A DNA stretch of 64,000 bases from Megaustenia siamemsis (GCA_032433765.1 JAVIAB010000139.1:48710240-48774239); one strand, 5' to 3'. Counted from the first letter of the stretch, positions 31,801 through 43,880 are shown. Made by a program: numbers and translations. The notes: generated from the sequence alone by a model not told the origin.

Positions 31801-33980
31801 TATAGCAAAATGAGAGTTCTTAAAAAATTAGAGCACTTATGTATGTAGAGTACTTAAGTATGTAGAGGTGTCAACATGGAAGAAGTAAACAGTGTCGTGC
31901 CGGGTACACAAGATCTCCACTGATAGATTTTAAAACAGAAACAAGAGTAATAGACAATGGAGAGTACACCTATCATGCTTTATGTCTTCATTTGTTGACA
32001 ATACATGTTTTCATCTGTTATCTTATCTTTTGATCTTTCATCACTATTTTATTAGATTGTTTAACCTGTGTGATACATTTCATATCAGACAATAGTAGTC
32101 TTAATCGACATTTTTTATCAAAACTAATAAACACACATAGGATAAGATTTGTTCTCGGAAAAATGCACATAAATAAAAGAGAATAGATAGACCTTTGCTG
32201 TCAGATAAGCGTGTTAGCTTCTACGACCGATCTGGTACCTTCAACTTGCATCCGTGTACCTTTAAAGGCGTGTCTCTACCATGGTAGTGGATGGCGTACG
32301 TCTCTTTACTTATCTAAAGCTTTGCGGCGGTAACAATGATACCAGAAGGGTCTACCCTAAGTAGGTCAGAGTGGACGTATTGGGAACAAACAAAAAGAGA
32401 CAAAACATGTTTAAATCTGATGCACTAGTGGAAGTACAACGAAACGGTTATTGTAGGTATGTTCGTGAAGCAACCTTTCGATCCGACATATTCGACTTCA
32501 CCATTACATTTATGATATCGGATTGCATTTCATCTCCTCCAACACATTTGCGTGTTTCTTTTTTGTCAGATGTGGTTCACTTATACTGATGTAATAACAA
32601 TCAGTTACAAATCGTTGATTGCTATCAGCTCAGAGAGTCTGTAATGAGGATATATCTTCTTTGTGGACTACAAATCTCTCTCTATCATTGCGGCACGTAT
32701 CCCATTTCTGCGAAATGTCGGATTGCTGTAGTAGAAAGTGGAAACAAGGCGAGTCTATGAGGTGGGCTTTAAGGGCGAGTGCCCAGGGTACTCGACACGT
32801 AAGGTACAGGATCAGTGTTTATATTTCACGTCCATCAAAAAGACAATCTTGACTACCAGGAGTTTGACCCGTGTCCATTTGTTTAACAAACGCCATGCTT
32901 TAATTAACTCGGTCACTAGTTACCGTTTCGAGCAATAGGCCCTTGAAAAAAAAACCAGTGAATAAATAAATAACGCCCACACATTAAATTATACACAGCA
33001 AAAAGATGATTAAACCATTCCCAATATATCAAATATCCGTACCTTGAACCTATGCAGTTTAAAAAAAAGGTTCGAATAACGGTAGTATTTCAATGTTACT
33101 TTTCTATTGTTGGTGAAATAAAAACTCAAAACGGAATTCTTCGTGGCACCGAACAAGCGGATCTTTATTCCTCAATCTTATAAGCATACCCCCCCCCTCC
33201 CCAATCCATGACGTCAGACCCCTAGAAATTGGATAATGTCATAAAGATAGTACCCTGAAGACAAGTAATAACAACCTATAGGTCTTCATCTATCTAAACT
33301 GGCATTTGTATCAAAAACCAAATCACATATTAACTTATCATTCACATCTCAGACAGTTACCGTACGGTTCAATCTAGTGAGTTATTGTTTGTAATCATGT
33401 GTAGGGGAAATTGAATGTTCGTGCAAGGAAATAATATCTAGTTGATGTTTTTTTACCATTTGTTTCTCAGAGCAACATTTATCTGGCACTAACTGATACC
33501 TTTCCGCATTTCTGTCTACCTGTGTCTACATACGTTTATCTACCTGAATCTAATGTGGACCAGAAGATTCAACGAGATCCGCGCATAGCCAGAGGCGTGG
33601 GTATAGTGACGGGAAGATGGTATGTTACGTGAGACCAATAAACAAGGGGAAGGGCTGGTAGTTTTCAATGACTATATTCCCTTAACGTAAAGAAAAAAAA
33701 AGAAATTGCATTACCGAAAACTTGTATCAATATTTTTTTTCTTTTCTTGTGTTCCCAGGAAACAGAAGGTGAAGTGGTGGGGAGGTCATTCAACTAAATA
33801 GGTGGATCCGAGTTCAACTGAAGCTGGGGCGATGGAACGTCATAACTAATTAAAAAGGAGGGGGTGGGGAGGGGGGGGGGGGTTTGTCAGATTTCAATTC
33901 CCAGATCTTGCTAATTTTTCTTCTCCGGACACTCCCCCCACCAACACATAGGGGTACACTGCCGATGAACATGGGTTCTT
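31801..33980. other. no gene recognised
   Basis: Over 2 kb of mostly unique sequence. The segment near 32,755-32,935 has tRNA-like features on the minus strand (aatggacacgggtcaaactcc), which could be a degraded SINE head, but there is no second copy. G-run at 33,858-33,881. Confidence 0.45.
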
Positions 33981-33984
33981 GAAG

Positions 33985-34135
33985 GTAGCTTCTTCCTTCG
34001 TTCAGACCCTGTAAAACACAGGTCTTGAACAACCACTTTCCAAGCCGTTCTGTTTCTTGTCATTCTTTTAAGATCATTCCTTGTTCTCCCCATCATCTTC
34101 ATCTCTACAACCACCTGTAACATGTCCATGCTTGT
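33985..34135 (-). mobile_element. LINE family A relic
   Basis: The minus-strand frame reads VVEMKMMGRTRNDLKRMTRN, corresponding to AEMKMMGKTWNDLKRMAKN of the other LINE-A copies. It directly abuts repeat S6. Confidence 0.65.
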
Positions 34136-34283
34136 GAAATTTTTTGCGACTTATGTTTTTTTGCAGTACAAGAGAGCCAGTCCCATCCCCAACACTCCTT
34201 AGTCGCCTCTTAACGAACATCCCCGTTAGGGAACAACGCTACAATTTGTTATTCCCCTTTCGGGCCCCGGCAGCGCACTGGCG
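34136..34283 (-). mobile_element. SINE-like repeat S6, copy 1
   Basis: On the minus strand: cgccagtgcgctgccggggc, then ggatgttcgttaagaggcgac and gggatgggactggctctc. It matches 57,378-57,540 over its full length, and its core occurs at 35,093-35,140. The head has no clear A/B boxes. Confidence 0.65.
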
Positions 34284-34297
34284 AAGTTAGGGTGGTT

Positions 34298-34520
34298 TAG
34301 CGTTATTGAATCAAATGTGGGGATGATCATGGAAGAACCGGTCCAGCGTTATTGAATCAAATGTGGGGATGATCATGGAAGAACCGGTCCAGTGTTATTG
34401 AATCAAATGTGGGGATGATCATGGAAGAACCGGTCCAGCGTTATTGAATCAAATGTGGAGATGATCATGGAAGAACCGGTCCAGCGTTATTGAATCAAAT
34501 GTGGAGATGATCATAGAAGA
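34298..34520. repeat. 46-bp tandem repeat, five units
   Basis: Unit gttattgaatcaaatgtggg / gatgatcatggaagaaccgg / tccagc, almost invariant. Confidence 0.95.
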
Positions 34521-34670
34521 ACAAGTACCAACACCGTATCATCCTTAGATGCTGAAGAGTTGGTCGGGTACGAATAACCTTTTCATTTGATGTGCTTTTA
34601 TGTTTCCAAACGTTGTAATAAAACACTTCTACTTTATACAATGCCGTGAATATATGTATGTATATATATT

Positions 34671-34671
34671 A

Positions 34672-34752
<81 letters not shown>

Positions 34753-34768
34753 CAAGAGAGAGAGAGAG
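34671..34768. repeat. (TA)n(GA)n compound microsatellite
   Basis: About 50 bp of TA followed by an interrupted GA tract. Confidence 0.95.
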
Positions 34769-35092
34769 GTAGAGAGATTTTTAATATTAGTAATAGAGAA
34801 CACATTGACCAAACTTGTGTTAGCTACCTACATTGACAGGCCATCAAAGAAACCCCATCAGAAGCAAGGCACTTTTAATCAGAAAGTTTTATATAGACGT
34901 CGGACGTTGACGCTTGGTTCTGGATGAGACAAAATCTGTGAAACGGAAGATTGATAAGCAGTCTCTGCTGCAGCGGTGGGTGCAGCTCTTGGATGGCTCT
35001 ATAATGAGCGCATTAATCTCGGCGTATTGTCTAGGTAACCTTTGTGTTACCGAGGCCTCATTATGAAGGAAGTGAAGAATAGTGACACTGTG

Positions 35093-35140
35093 ACCTACCA
35101 GGCATGTTGTAAGAGGCGACGAAGGAGGTTGATGGATGGC
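35093..35140 (+). repeat. core of repeat S6
   Basis: ctaccaggcatgttgtaaga followed by ggcgacgaaggaggttg matches the central part of the S6 copies. Confidence 0.55.
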
Positions 35141-35298
35141 TTGACAAGCTGTCATTGGAAAAAGTATTGTTATGGAAACAGATACATAGATTTTAGAAGC
35201 AGTGATCTCTGCAATATGTGCCATTTTGGCACGCAAGGTTTCTGTTTTTGATATTGTGGTTCTGCCCTCTGTGCCGTCTTCTGCTCGAAAGGACAATT

Positions 35299-35372
35299 GA
35301 TGGATGGATGGATGGATGGATGGATGGATGGATGGATGGATGGATGGATGGATGGATGGATGGATGGATGGA
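35299..35372. repeat. (GGAT)n microsatellite
   Basis: About 18 GGAT units. Both strands stay open by chance (IHPS / MDGW repeats). Confidence 0.95.
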
Positions 35373-35377
35373 TAGAT

Positions 35378-35520
35378 ATAGATTGTCCAGGGCACTCTGG
35401 TGTGCACGGCAATGAATAGCCGATAAGCTGGCTGGTTGTTCTTGCACTGAGTGTGGCCTGACTCTGGATAGAGGATATCGGAAGTTTTTTCTTCATTCCC
35501 TAAGAGAAGATAAGGAGAAT
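35378..35520 (+). mobile_element. LINE RNase H relic
   Basis: The plus strand encodes [11 protein letters not shown], followed by a stop and frame change, then ADKLAGCS. This is the hallmark HSG..GNE.AD.LA motif of LINE RNase H domains. It starts immediately after the (GGAT)n tract and is defective. Confidence 0.7.
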
Positions 35521-35814
35521 GAGTGAGATAATGATGTTTAAAGAGACTGGTGAGTCTAAAGTTGGAAAAGGAGTCTAGTCTATCCGCAGTGCTTTGTGGG
35601 AAAAGCAGATATATCTACAGGTAAAGGAACAGTCAGTCTGCATACATCTTCGTGAAGTGTAGGGACGGGCGGTAGAGCAGATGTGGAGATTGTTTGAGAT
35701 AAATTCTTATCAAGCTAAATGTGTCAGGAAAATGACATGAGCCAGACTGAAATACAAAAAATAGAAATAAAGAACAAAGAAGATAGTCAGGGAACATTGC
35801 CGCAGTAAAGACTT

Positions 35815-35965
35815 GATCCTGGATTAGGTCGTGACCCTCAAGGGTGTTCCCAAATATTCTCTTGGGTGGAAAACCAGGTATAATTATTACAGGAAATGTC
35901 ACGATCGTTGTTTTCACCGTTCTAGGACAAATCAAATGGCGGGAAGTGCATGTTACTCGGCTCAC
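35815..35965. repeat. dispersed repeat S5, copy 2
   Basis: ggattaggtcgtgaccctca ... cttgggtggaaa ... acaaatcaaatgg matches the copy at 31.6 kb, moderately diverged. Confidence 0.5.
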
Positions 35966-35969
35966 ATAA

Positions 35970-36340
35970 TTGGGATCCCATTTTCTTAGCTATTTTAGAA
36001 AAGGTCACGGGTGACTTATCTGGTAGAGCAGGGAGTCATGGGTACTTAGCTATTATAGAAGAGGATTTCTTGGGTGTTACAGGAAGGTTTAAAAGTCTGC
36101 TTTGAGAATAACTGGTGGTCCCGATTTTACAAAAATAATGAGAAACGCTGTTGAAGTTGGTACCTTCTTGAGATATAATCGGGTGAGGCAAATCTATTAA
36201 TAAGATTTTTATATATTTAAATAATATCTCATTGCAAGTCATCATTGGACCGTAACCTTGGTAATAATGGGGCACTCTTGATGACGTCTTCACAATTGTT
36301 CTCCAGCCTTCACGATTAAGAGCTGCTTTCTGGTGCGAAG
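35970..36340. other. no gene recognised
   Basis: Holds a short direct repeat (ttagctattttagaa / ttagctattatagaa, about 35,986 and 36,046) but no gene. Confidence 0.45.
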
Positions 36341-36344
36341 GTCG

Positions 36345-36440
36345 AATCCTGCTCATTTTCTGACGTGGTCTTCCTACATCTTTGGCTTTCTGTCTTGTTT
36401 CCTTTTGACTGGTACTGTGCCCTGCAAAATGGTTTTATTT
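36345..36440 (-). mobile_element. possible LINE C-terminal relic
   Basis: The minus strand gives KRKQDRKPK followed by GRPRQKMSRI, which resembles the basic G.R.RGRPR segment near LINE C-termini. The fragment is too short to be sure. Confidence 0.35.
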
Positions 36441-36784
36441 ACCATGGCCTGTATATCTTGTAAGACTTCCGCTCCGTATTAATTTAGGAGATTTTAGTCG
36501 ATAGATCATCTTCATTGCCTAGCAGAAAAATTCATAGATCTCATCCTCAACACGTGTCCCTCAGGTATAAAGCACGGTGTCTAAATATTTGCAAAAGCGT
36601 TGAAGATATGGTAAATGTTCAAACTCATTAGTACCGGCTAAGATCTGTTCAAAGTTGTCGTACTGCTACCATAGGCAGTAAGACTTAACAGATCCTGCAA
36701 ATTGTTGGATTTTGTTGCGCACGTTTCATTGGTTATAAGGAGACAAACTGTATCTTCATCTAAACAAGTAATTATTATTCGCCA

Positions 36785-37463
36785 GTGGAGCTACCGGGGC
36801 CTGACCACGGTGAGGGGAGAAAGGAATTGACCTACAGTCACCTGCCACGTCCATGTGGTTACCAGGGCCCTGGCCACGGGTGAGGGGAGAAAGGAATTGA
36901 CCTACAGTCACCGTCCACGTCAGTGTGGTTACCAGGGCCCTGACTACGAGTGAGGGGAGAAAGGAATTGATCAACAGACACCTGCCACGTCAGTGTGGTT
37001 ACCAGGGCCCTGACTACGAGTGAGGGGAGAAAGGAATTGATCTACAGTCACCTGCCACGTCAGTGTGGTTACCAGGGCCCTGACCACGGTGAGGGGAGAA
37101 AGGAATTGACCTACAGTCACCTGCCACGTGGTTACCAGGGCCCTGACCACGGTGAGGGGAGGAAGGAATTGAGCTACAGTCAACTGCCACGTCAGTGTGG
37201 TTACCAGGGCCCTGACCACGGTGAGGGGAAAAGGAATTGCACCACCGCCACCTGTCACGTCCGAGTGGCTACCAGGCCCCTGGCTCCGGTGAGGGGTGGA
37301 AGGAATTGAGCTACAGTCACCTTCCACGTCAGTGTGGTTACCAGGGCCCTGACCACGATGAGGGGGAAAGGAATTGTGCCACCGCCACCTGTCACGTCCG
37401 AGTGGCTACCAGGCCCCTGGCTCCGGTGAGGGGAGGAATGAATTGCGCCACCGCCACCTGTCG
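36785..37463. repeat. 69-bp tandem array, about 10 units
   Basis: Unit ggttaccagggccctgacca / cggtgaggggagaaaggaat / tgacctacagtcacctgcc / acgtcagtgt. Two variant units (ggctaccaggcccctggctc with ccaccgccacctgtcacg) recur at alternating positions near the right end. It is markedly more GC-rich than its surroundings. Confidence 0.95.
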
Positions 37464-37469
37464 CACGTC

Positions 37470-37875
37470 TCGAAAAAGAATGATGGGGGTGTGGTCTTCG
37501 CCGGTGCTGCGGAGTTGGAGCAACTGAGTGCAAAAATGAGAACTCATTTAAAGACTAACACTATTAGGGATAATAGAGAATTTCAATGAACATTAACAGC
37601 AGCCCTTTGAGATAAACTTAAAACGGTATGTCAAATCAGAAACTGACTTCTACTTTCTGAGGAGCTCGTGAACAAGTTATTCTCCAGCCGTCACATCGGG
37701 GTCAACGACCCAAAGCTGATAATGACCTCGCTTAACCTCCTAGTAGTGCTGCCTAGCAATAGAGTCAGAACAGTTTTGAACATAATTGTGAATCAGATAC
37801 CTAAAAGGTGTCGTGATTTATATCATTTGTCGTTCTGTGCTGCTCGAATTGTCTGAATTAGTGATTCCTTTGTTG
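37470..37875. other. no gene recognised
   Basis: Unique sequence. No supported coding region. Confidence 0.5.
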
Positions 37876-37879
37876 TTAC

Positions 37880-38155
37880 ATGTCTCTGTCACTGCAATAT
37901 GGGTCTTCCTCTGGTCTTCCATGCATTCTCGAGAAAAACGCCCTTGATGGTGATTGGTGAGGATTCATTCTGACCAGGTGGCGAACCATTTAAGTTGTTG
38001 TTGCATGTTCACCACTTATGGCATTTGGTATTCTATCTGTGTTGTGTTACTTTTCTCAAGCATCGCATCCACATGTATTGATCTTTCTTAAATGGGATTA
38101 GAAAGGGTCCATGTTTGACTTTCATAGCACAAATTGTGAATGAATCAGTTAAATT
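37880..38155 (-). mobile_element. LINE relic, post-RT region
   Basis: The minus strand gives CYESQTWTLS and, in another frame, RMNPHQSPSRAFFSRMHGRP. These match the YG.qtWtl and HLvRM...P..A....rGRP segments of LINE polyproteins. Frames are broken. Confidence 0.5.
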
Positions 38156-38157
38156 AG

Positions 38158-38475
38158 GAGACTCAATATGGTAGTGCCAAGACGCAGGTCTCGAGACAGA
38201 GAGGTTGTGAGTTTAAACCCGGTACACCCGTGGGAATTTTATTTATGATTTCTCCCCGCGGCAACCAACCCTGACTGATCTCAACAGCGAAGCCCGGCTT
38301 AAACGTCAATTACTCATCGACAGAAAAAAAAAATATGTCTACTTGAGTTATCTGCCTGTGCGTCGAGGGACCCATGTACGCACGGCTGCTAGAGAAGATA
38401 GGGTTAACACGCCAAAATTCAGTTTCTAGTTTCGAGGGACTTGGTCAGAGGTGAACATTGGCGAACGTAGAAACA
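38158..38475 (+). mobile_element. tRNA-derived SINE, type 3, copy 1
   Basis: Head gtctcgagacagagaggttg followed by tgagtttaaacccgg (B-box region); body with ggcaaccaaccctgactgat and gtgcgtcgagggaccc; then ttcgagggacttggtcagag. It matches the minus-strand copy at 47.7-48.1 kb along its length. Confidence 0.8.
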
Positions 38476-38656
38476 AAACAAAAAAAAAACAAACCTCCAG
38501 GGTCAAAAGGCCAAAGGTGACTCGATGATATTAAATTATCATAATCATCATCATCATCGTCTTTATTTTCTTTAAGCATGACCACTTGTATCTAGCAACT
38601 ATTCGCGGATAGCATCTTTTTAACATTCTGATTTATTATTATTAGATTTTAAAATA

Positions 38657-38815
38657 CGTGCTGAAGTCGGATGTGTTGGGCCGAAAGGTGCAAATATCAC
38701 AGTTATACTGCAAACTACAACACAACGCAGACACGGCCTCTAACGTCCTACTAATGGCGGATGACGAAGAGGTGTAATCCTTTAGTCATCGAGCGAACGC
38801 AAACAAGCAAGATTA
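38657..38815 (+). mobile_element. short element S4
   Basis: Begins gtgctgaagtcggatgtgtt and ends gcgaacgcaaacaagc. Full-length relative to the other S4 copies, but no convincing TSD was found. Confidence 0.75.
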
Positions 38816-38819
38816 GGAC

Positions 38820-39440
38820 TAGATACTCCCGGTATAGGGAATGAACTCCATAGCACTTTTAGAAATGTGCACATAAGAGAACGATGATGAACCTGCAGAA
38901 AGGAGTCGAAAGGGCTATAAAACAAAAATACAATAAATAACAAAAAGGAAAAAAAAGGACGACGATGAAAGCCAAAAAGAACAAGAATGTGAATTAAAGA
39001 ATATAAAATATGGAAGTAAATGCAGTCTCATTAGAAAATATTTCTTTTTTCAAGTGTTAAAATACAAGAGTACAGGATACGAGTTTCCAGTGTAGGCGCG
39101 TGAGGATGGCTTTGTTGATTCAGTAATTCCACCGACAAAAACTGAGATGAGGGGAGAGGGCTTAATTTTCATTGAAGTCAACTTTCAGGTGGCCACCTCT
39201 GGTAAGTATGTGTCAGGTATTTATACAGGATTGCTCATAGATTTCTTTTCTTGAAGTAAAGATGTGCCAACAGAAAGAGAAGCTGAATACTGCTGTGTGT
39301 TGAACAGAACACTAGGCATTTACTGTATGATAAATAATAATAAATGAATATTATTATGGAGGGAAACTTCCGAGGCGATAAATCAGCGAAACAAAAATGA
39401 CAAATAATCAAGAACAGAAAAAAAAACAAAGAAAAACATA
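38820..39440. other. no gene recognised
   Basis: AT-rich unique sequence. Nothing supported. Confidence 0.5.
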
Positions 39441-39453
39441 TGGTCCTAAGCAG

Positions 39454-39535
39454 GATCGAACCCGTACTCCCTGGCCTGGTCTCTCGTGGCAAGGCCTCGT
39501 GGCAAGGCGCTGTGCCAAGGAGTACGAGTTCGATC
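39454..39535. repeat. inverted repeat with tRNA B-box-like arms
   Basis: Arm 1 gatcgaacccgtactccctgg at 39,454-39,474 pairs with arm 2 at 39,515-39,535 with only two mismatches. The loop of 40 bp contains a direct cgtggcaaggc repeat. Each arm resembles a tRNA T-arm/B-box (ggttcgatc). Confidence 0.75.
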
Positions 39536-39539
39536 ATTT

Positions 39540-40280
39540 TTTGGAGCATATATTGCTCTTTGTTTTTTTTCCTGTTGTTGCTTATTTGTTATTTTTTCCG
39601 AGTGTTGTTAACATACCTCTTCCTCTGAAATCAATTACTGTAAACATGACCAGCAAGTCAGTACACGGACTGTATTAGTACCTCTGTCTCTTTGTTAATC
39701 GCGCAGAAAGTCCATGGAGAGACAATTATTATTACAGTAATATCAATGAGAAGAAATAAATAAGATGTTGGTAAGATAATAAAGAAATATGTAAACAATT
39801 GTTTAGACAATTATAAATAGACGAATTTTGGGAAGTTTTTCTTAATGAAGAAAATATTTACAAGAAATAAGGCTCGTATGACAATATGAGGACAAAATTG
39901 GACGAGAGAGAGATAGAGATAGAAATAGGGAGAGAAGATAAAGAGTTTGATTAATAGATTTTGTGTAAACAACTACGGTTACTACGATCACTGGTAAAGT
40001 ATTTTTTTGTTCGCTAAAATAAAGACATTAGACAATGAACAATTAATTTTAAACAAACAAAACTAGGAGCAGTGGCGGGATTTAACAGCTAAATAAATTG
40101 TTATTGCATGACAATAGCATGAAGTGTGCGGTAATCAGTAAGCATTACTTTGAGAATAATCCTACAATATATAATCATTAATATTTCACCTCTTGAATGG
40201 TGCACTAAATTAAAAAAAAAAAAAAACTAGTTTCTTGACTACACCAACACTAGCCCCACCTTTTTGCTTGGTGTAGAAAT
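39540..40280. other. no gene recognised
   Basis: AT-rich sequence with an A-run near 40,212. No coding signal. Confidence 0.5.
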
Positions 40281-40284
40281 AGGG

Positions 40285-40732
40285 ATAGAAGTGAGAAAGA
40301 GAGTTCATCGGTTCTATATAGAGCCAATTCTGATCTATGGAAGCGAATCATGGACAGTAGAAAAATAAATAAAAAGACGATTAGAGACCACAGAGATGGG
40401 AATTTTCAGAAGAATGTTGAAAGTTCCCTGGACAGCTAAAAAGACCAACGACGACATTCTCAAATAGGCCAACACAAAAAGGGAGTTCCTGAAAAAATCA
40501 GAAAGAAACAACACATTTTCGAGCATATCGTGAGAAGAAGAAAGTCGGAATGCTTGTTTACAACTGAAAAAAAATATCAGAAATAGAGATCGCGGATGAA
40601 AAAAGAGCAAATACTAGATAGCTTGGTGTCATAGTATAGAAAACAGTCAACAACAGAATTAATACGATGCACGACGGATGAAAGATTTGTAGGGGGACAT
40701 GATCGCCTACGCCAACCGGTATGGCAGATGAT
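40285..40732 (+). mobile_element. LINE family B relic
   Basis: The plus strand retains atggaagcgaatcatggac, agaatgttgaaagttccctg and the end gcctacgccaaccggtatgg followed by cagatgatgat. Frames are interrupted. A gagaaa word flanks both ends, but no firm TSD can be called. Confidence 0.75.
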
Positions 40733-40739
40733 GATAGCG

Positions 40740-41380
40740 AGAAACAGGGAGAATGTTTGGAAAGGACATAACGTTGTTTCGCTTTTAATAAAACGCCTTT
40801 TGTATTTAACCTTTTACTGTTTTTATTCTCGTTTTGAACAGTTTTATTAGAAAGTGTCGAAGGGCTGAAACCTGTGCGTCCGATTACTTCATGGACAAAT
40901 ATGCATGCCACGATGGCGGTGACGTCTGTTTAAACTTGTCTATGGTTTCCATCATTGAAAAATAATGGCAAACTCAATATGTTTATGTAAATGATATTAT
41001 TTTAGCGTCTTATTTTTCATGAATGAGGAATTGCACGTTCGTCCTGTTTTTTGACATCCGAATGTCTTGATCTTGTCTCAAGGAAATATGGTCCATTTAT
41101 ATCTTGGAAAACATTCAAAATAATTCTAAATGGTAGGACTTTACGTTTTGAAACAATTCGAAATGGTAGGACTTCATATTTTGATAACAGTGGATCAGCG
41201 ATGCCATCATTATGGCAGGTGTTGCATTTTCTCATGAAGTAATCATGTTGGAAGGTAACTTTTTGTTCTAATTGAACTAGCTGTTATGGTAATTTATTGC
41301 GTTTTAATTGTGAGTTGAAGAGACGAATCGCGTAATATTACATTGAGTTGTAAAGGGGAAAATGATGATTGTTTCTCCCA
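40740..41380. other. no gene recognised
   Basis: Contains a short internal duplication (ctaaatggtaggactt / gaaatggtaggacttc, about 41,127 and 41,160). Otherwise unremarkable. Confidence 0.45.
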
Positions 41381-41384
41381 ATAT

Positions 41385-41622
41385 TAGGAATAAACAAGCA
41401 TAATTTTTTGGTCAAAGTAATGAGAAGGGAACAGCTGGAATATATTGTAACAAACTGGGAAAATTGAGGGACGAAGAGATAGAGGGAAGCAAAGTGAAAA
41501 GATGCCAGAGAGCTAAAGCGAATGGTTTGACAGAAGGTCAACAACGGAAATTATAAATAACTGTCGAGATCGAAAGTTGTGGAGAGACATGATCACCTAC
41601 GCCAGCAGGCACGGTATTTGAT
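41385..41622 (+). mobile_element. LINE family B relic, 3' part
   Basis: aatattaggaataaacaag through ggaatatattgtaacaaac, then cgagatcgaaagttgtgg and the end ggcacggtatttgatgatg. Confidence 0.75.
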
Positions 41623-41884
41623 GATGTGAAGGTAATGTATTATTATACTAGCTTCATGAGCTGTTATGATAATTTGTTTGTTTTTTCTGGATTAATGAGA
41701 AGAGGATTTACGTTAAAATAATGATTAGTGGGGTAATTTATTATAAAGAAATAATTAGCTATCAAGGCAATTTATTTTTAAAAAAACTATTATTTGACTA
41801 TTTCATTGTACTAAATATATTAACTTTATCAGTAATTTATCGCATTGAAATTATTAATTGTAAAGATACATTTTTCTTCCACTT

Positions 41885-42015
41885 CTTTTCTTCCTCATTT
41901 GCCTTTCAGCGTCGAGGGGAGATATAAATGTCGGTCTTTTGCTCTTCTGTTCGCCTCTGCTGCTGTTATGTTTCTTAGTGCTTCTAGTATTCCGTCGATC
42001 CATCTTTTTCGATGA
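41885..42015 (-). mobile_element. LINE family F 3' end
   Basis: The minus strand is open and encodes RKRWIDGILEALRNITAAEA, then NRRAKDRHLYLPSTLKGK and a stop. This is a recognisable LINE C-terminal WIDGI...RA.DR segment. Similar copies are at 51.5-52.1 kb and, diverged, at the window start. Confidence 0.65.
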
Positions 42016-42044
42016 TAAATTATTATGATGAAATAATGAGCTGA

Positions 42045-42957
42045 GGACAATATATATGTTCTAAATTAATCGTGCTGTTTCATTATTGAGGTGAGACAAT
42101 TAATTGTGCAGTTTCATTATTGAAGTAAAACAATAATCGTGCAGTTTCATTATTGAAGTAAAACAATTAATTGTGCAGTTTCATTATTGAAGTGAGAGAA
42201 TTAATCGTGATGTTTCATTATAGAAGTGAAACAATTAATTGTGTAGTTTCATTATTGAAGTGAGACAATTAATCGTGCTGTTTCATTATTGAAGAGAGAC
42301 AATTAATCGTGCTGTTTCATTATTGAAGTGAAACAATGAATCGTGCTGTTTCATTATTGATGAGAGACGGTTAATTGTGCAGTTTCATTATTGAAGTGAG
42401 ACAATTAATTGTGCTGTTTCATTATTGAAGTGAGACAATTAATCGTGCTGTTTCATTATTGAAGTGAGACAATTAATTGTGCAGTTTCATTATTGAAGTG
42501 AGACAATTAATTGTGCTGTTTCATTATTGAAGTGAGACAATTAATTGTGCAGTTTCATTATTGAAGTGAGACAATTAATTGTGCTGTTTCATTATTGAAG
42601 TGAGACAATTAATTGTGCTGTTTCATTATTGAAGTGAGACAATTAATTGTGCTGTTTCATTATTGAAGTGAGACAATTAATTGTGCTGTTTCATTATTGA
42701 AGTGAGACAATTAATCGTGCTGTTTCATTATTGAAGTGAGACAATTAATCGTGCTGTTTCATTATTGAAGTGAGACAATTAATTGTGCAGTTTCATTATT
42801 GAAGTGAGACAATTAATTGTGCAGTTTCATTATTGAAGTGAGACAATTAATTGTGCTGTTTCATTATTGAAGTGAGACAATTAATTGTGCTGTTTCATTA
42901 TTGAAGTGAGACAATTAATTGTGCTGTTTCATTATTGAAGTGAGACAATTAATTGCG
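42045..42957. repeat. 34-bp minisatellite array, about 26 units
   Basis: Unit gtgagacaattaattgtgct / gtttcattattgaa, with the palindromic core caattaattg and variation at cgtg/tgtg and ctg/cag positions. Confidence 0.97.
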
Positions 42958-43081
42958 AAGATAGTTTATGTCAGAGAAACAATTCCTGATGGAGAAATAA
43001 AAAAAATTGTAACGTGGGAGATATTTTAGTCATGTGGCTGCCATACTTCTTGTTCTTATGTCATATATAATGTATTGAAGG
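42958..43081. other. spacer between two arrays
   Basis: About 120 bp of unique sequence separating the two 34-bp arrays. Confidence 0.6.
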
Positions 43082-43880
43082 GGCATATTTTACACTGCAG
43101 TAGTATAAAATGTCGCACATATTTTATACTGCAAACATACTCAATGTTGCACATATTTTATACTGCAATAAAATACAATGTCACACATATTTTACACTGC
43201 AATAATATACAATGTCGCACATATTTTAAATTGCAGTAATACACATTGTCGCACATATTTTAAATTGCAGTAATACACATTGTCGCACATATTTTAATTG
43301 CAGTAATACAATTGTCGCACATATTTTAAATTGCAGTAATACACATTGTCGCACATATTTTAAATTGCAGTAATACACATTGTCGCACATATTTTAAATT
43401 GTAGTAATACACATTGTCGCACATATTTTATACTGCAATAATATACAATGTCCCACATATTTTACACTGCAATAATATACAATGTCCCACATATTTTACA
43501 CTGCAATAATATACAATGTCCCACATATTTTACACTGCAATAATATACAATGTCCCACATATTTTACACTGCAATAATATACAATGTCCCACATATTTTA
43601 CACTGCAATACAATGTCCCACATATTCTATACTGCAATATTATACAATGTCCCACATATTTTACACTGCCTTAATTGACAATGTCGCACATATTTTACAC
43701 TGCAATAATTTACATTGTCGCAGATATTTTACACTGCCTTAATTTACAATATCGCACATATTTTACACTGCAATAATTTACATTGTCGCAGATATTTTAC
43801 ACTGCCTTAATTTACAATGTCGCAGATATTTTATACCTAAATAATGTATAATGTCGCAGATGTTTTACACTGAAATATTG
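43082..43880. repeat. second 34-bp minisatellite array, about 23 units
   Basis: Unit cacatattttacactgcaat / aatatacaatgtcc. Three sub-blocks of variants can be seen (taaattgcagtaatacacattg, tacactgcaataatatac, tacactgcctta). Confidence 0.95.

Noticed and set aside
32755..32935. Additional tRNA-derived SINE on the minus strand
   Set aside because: Only weak B-box similarity, no TSD and no second copy in the window. Mentioned only as a possibility.
36756..37533. Overlapping 92-118-codon frames in the 69-bp array
   Set aside because: The unit length of 69 is a multiple of three. Frames occur on both strands.
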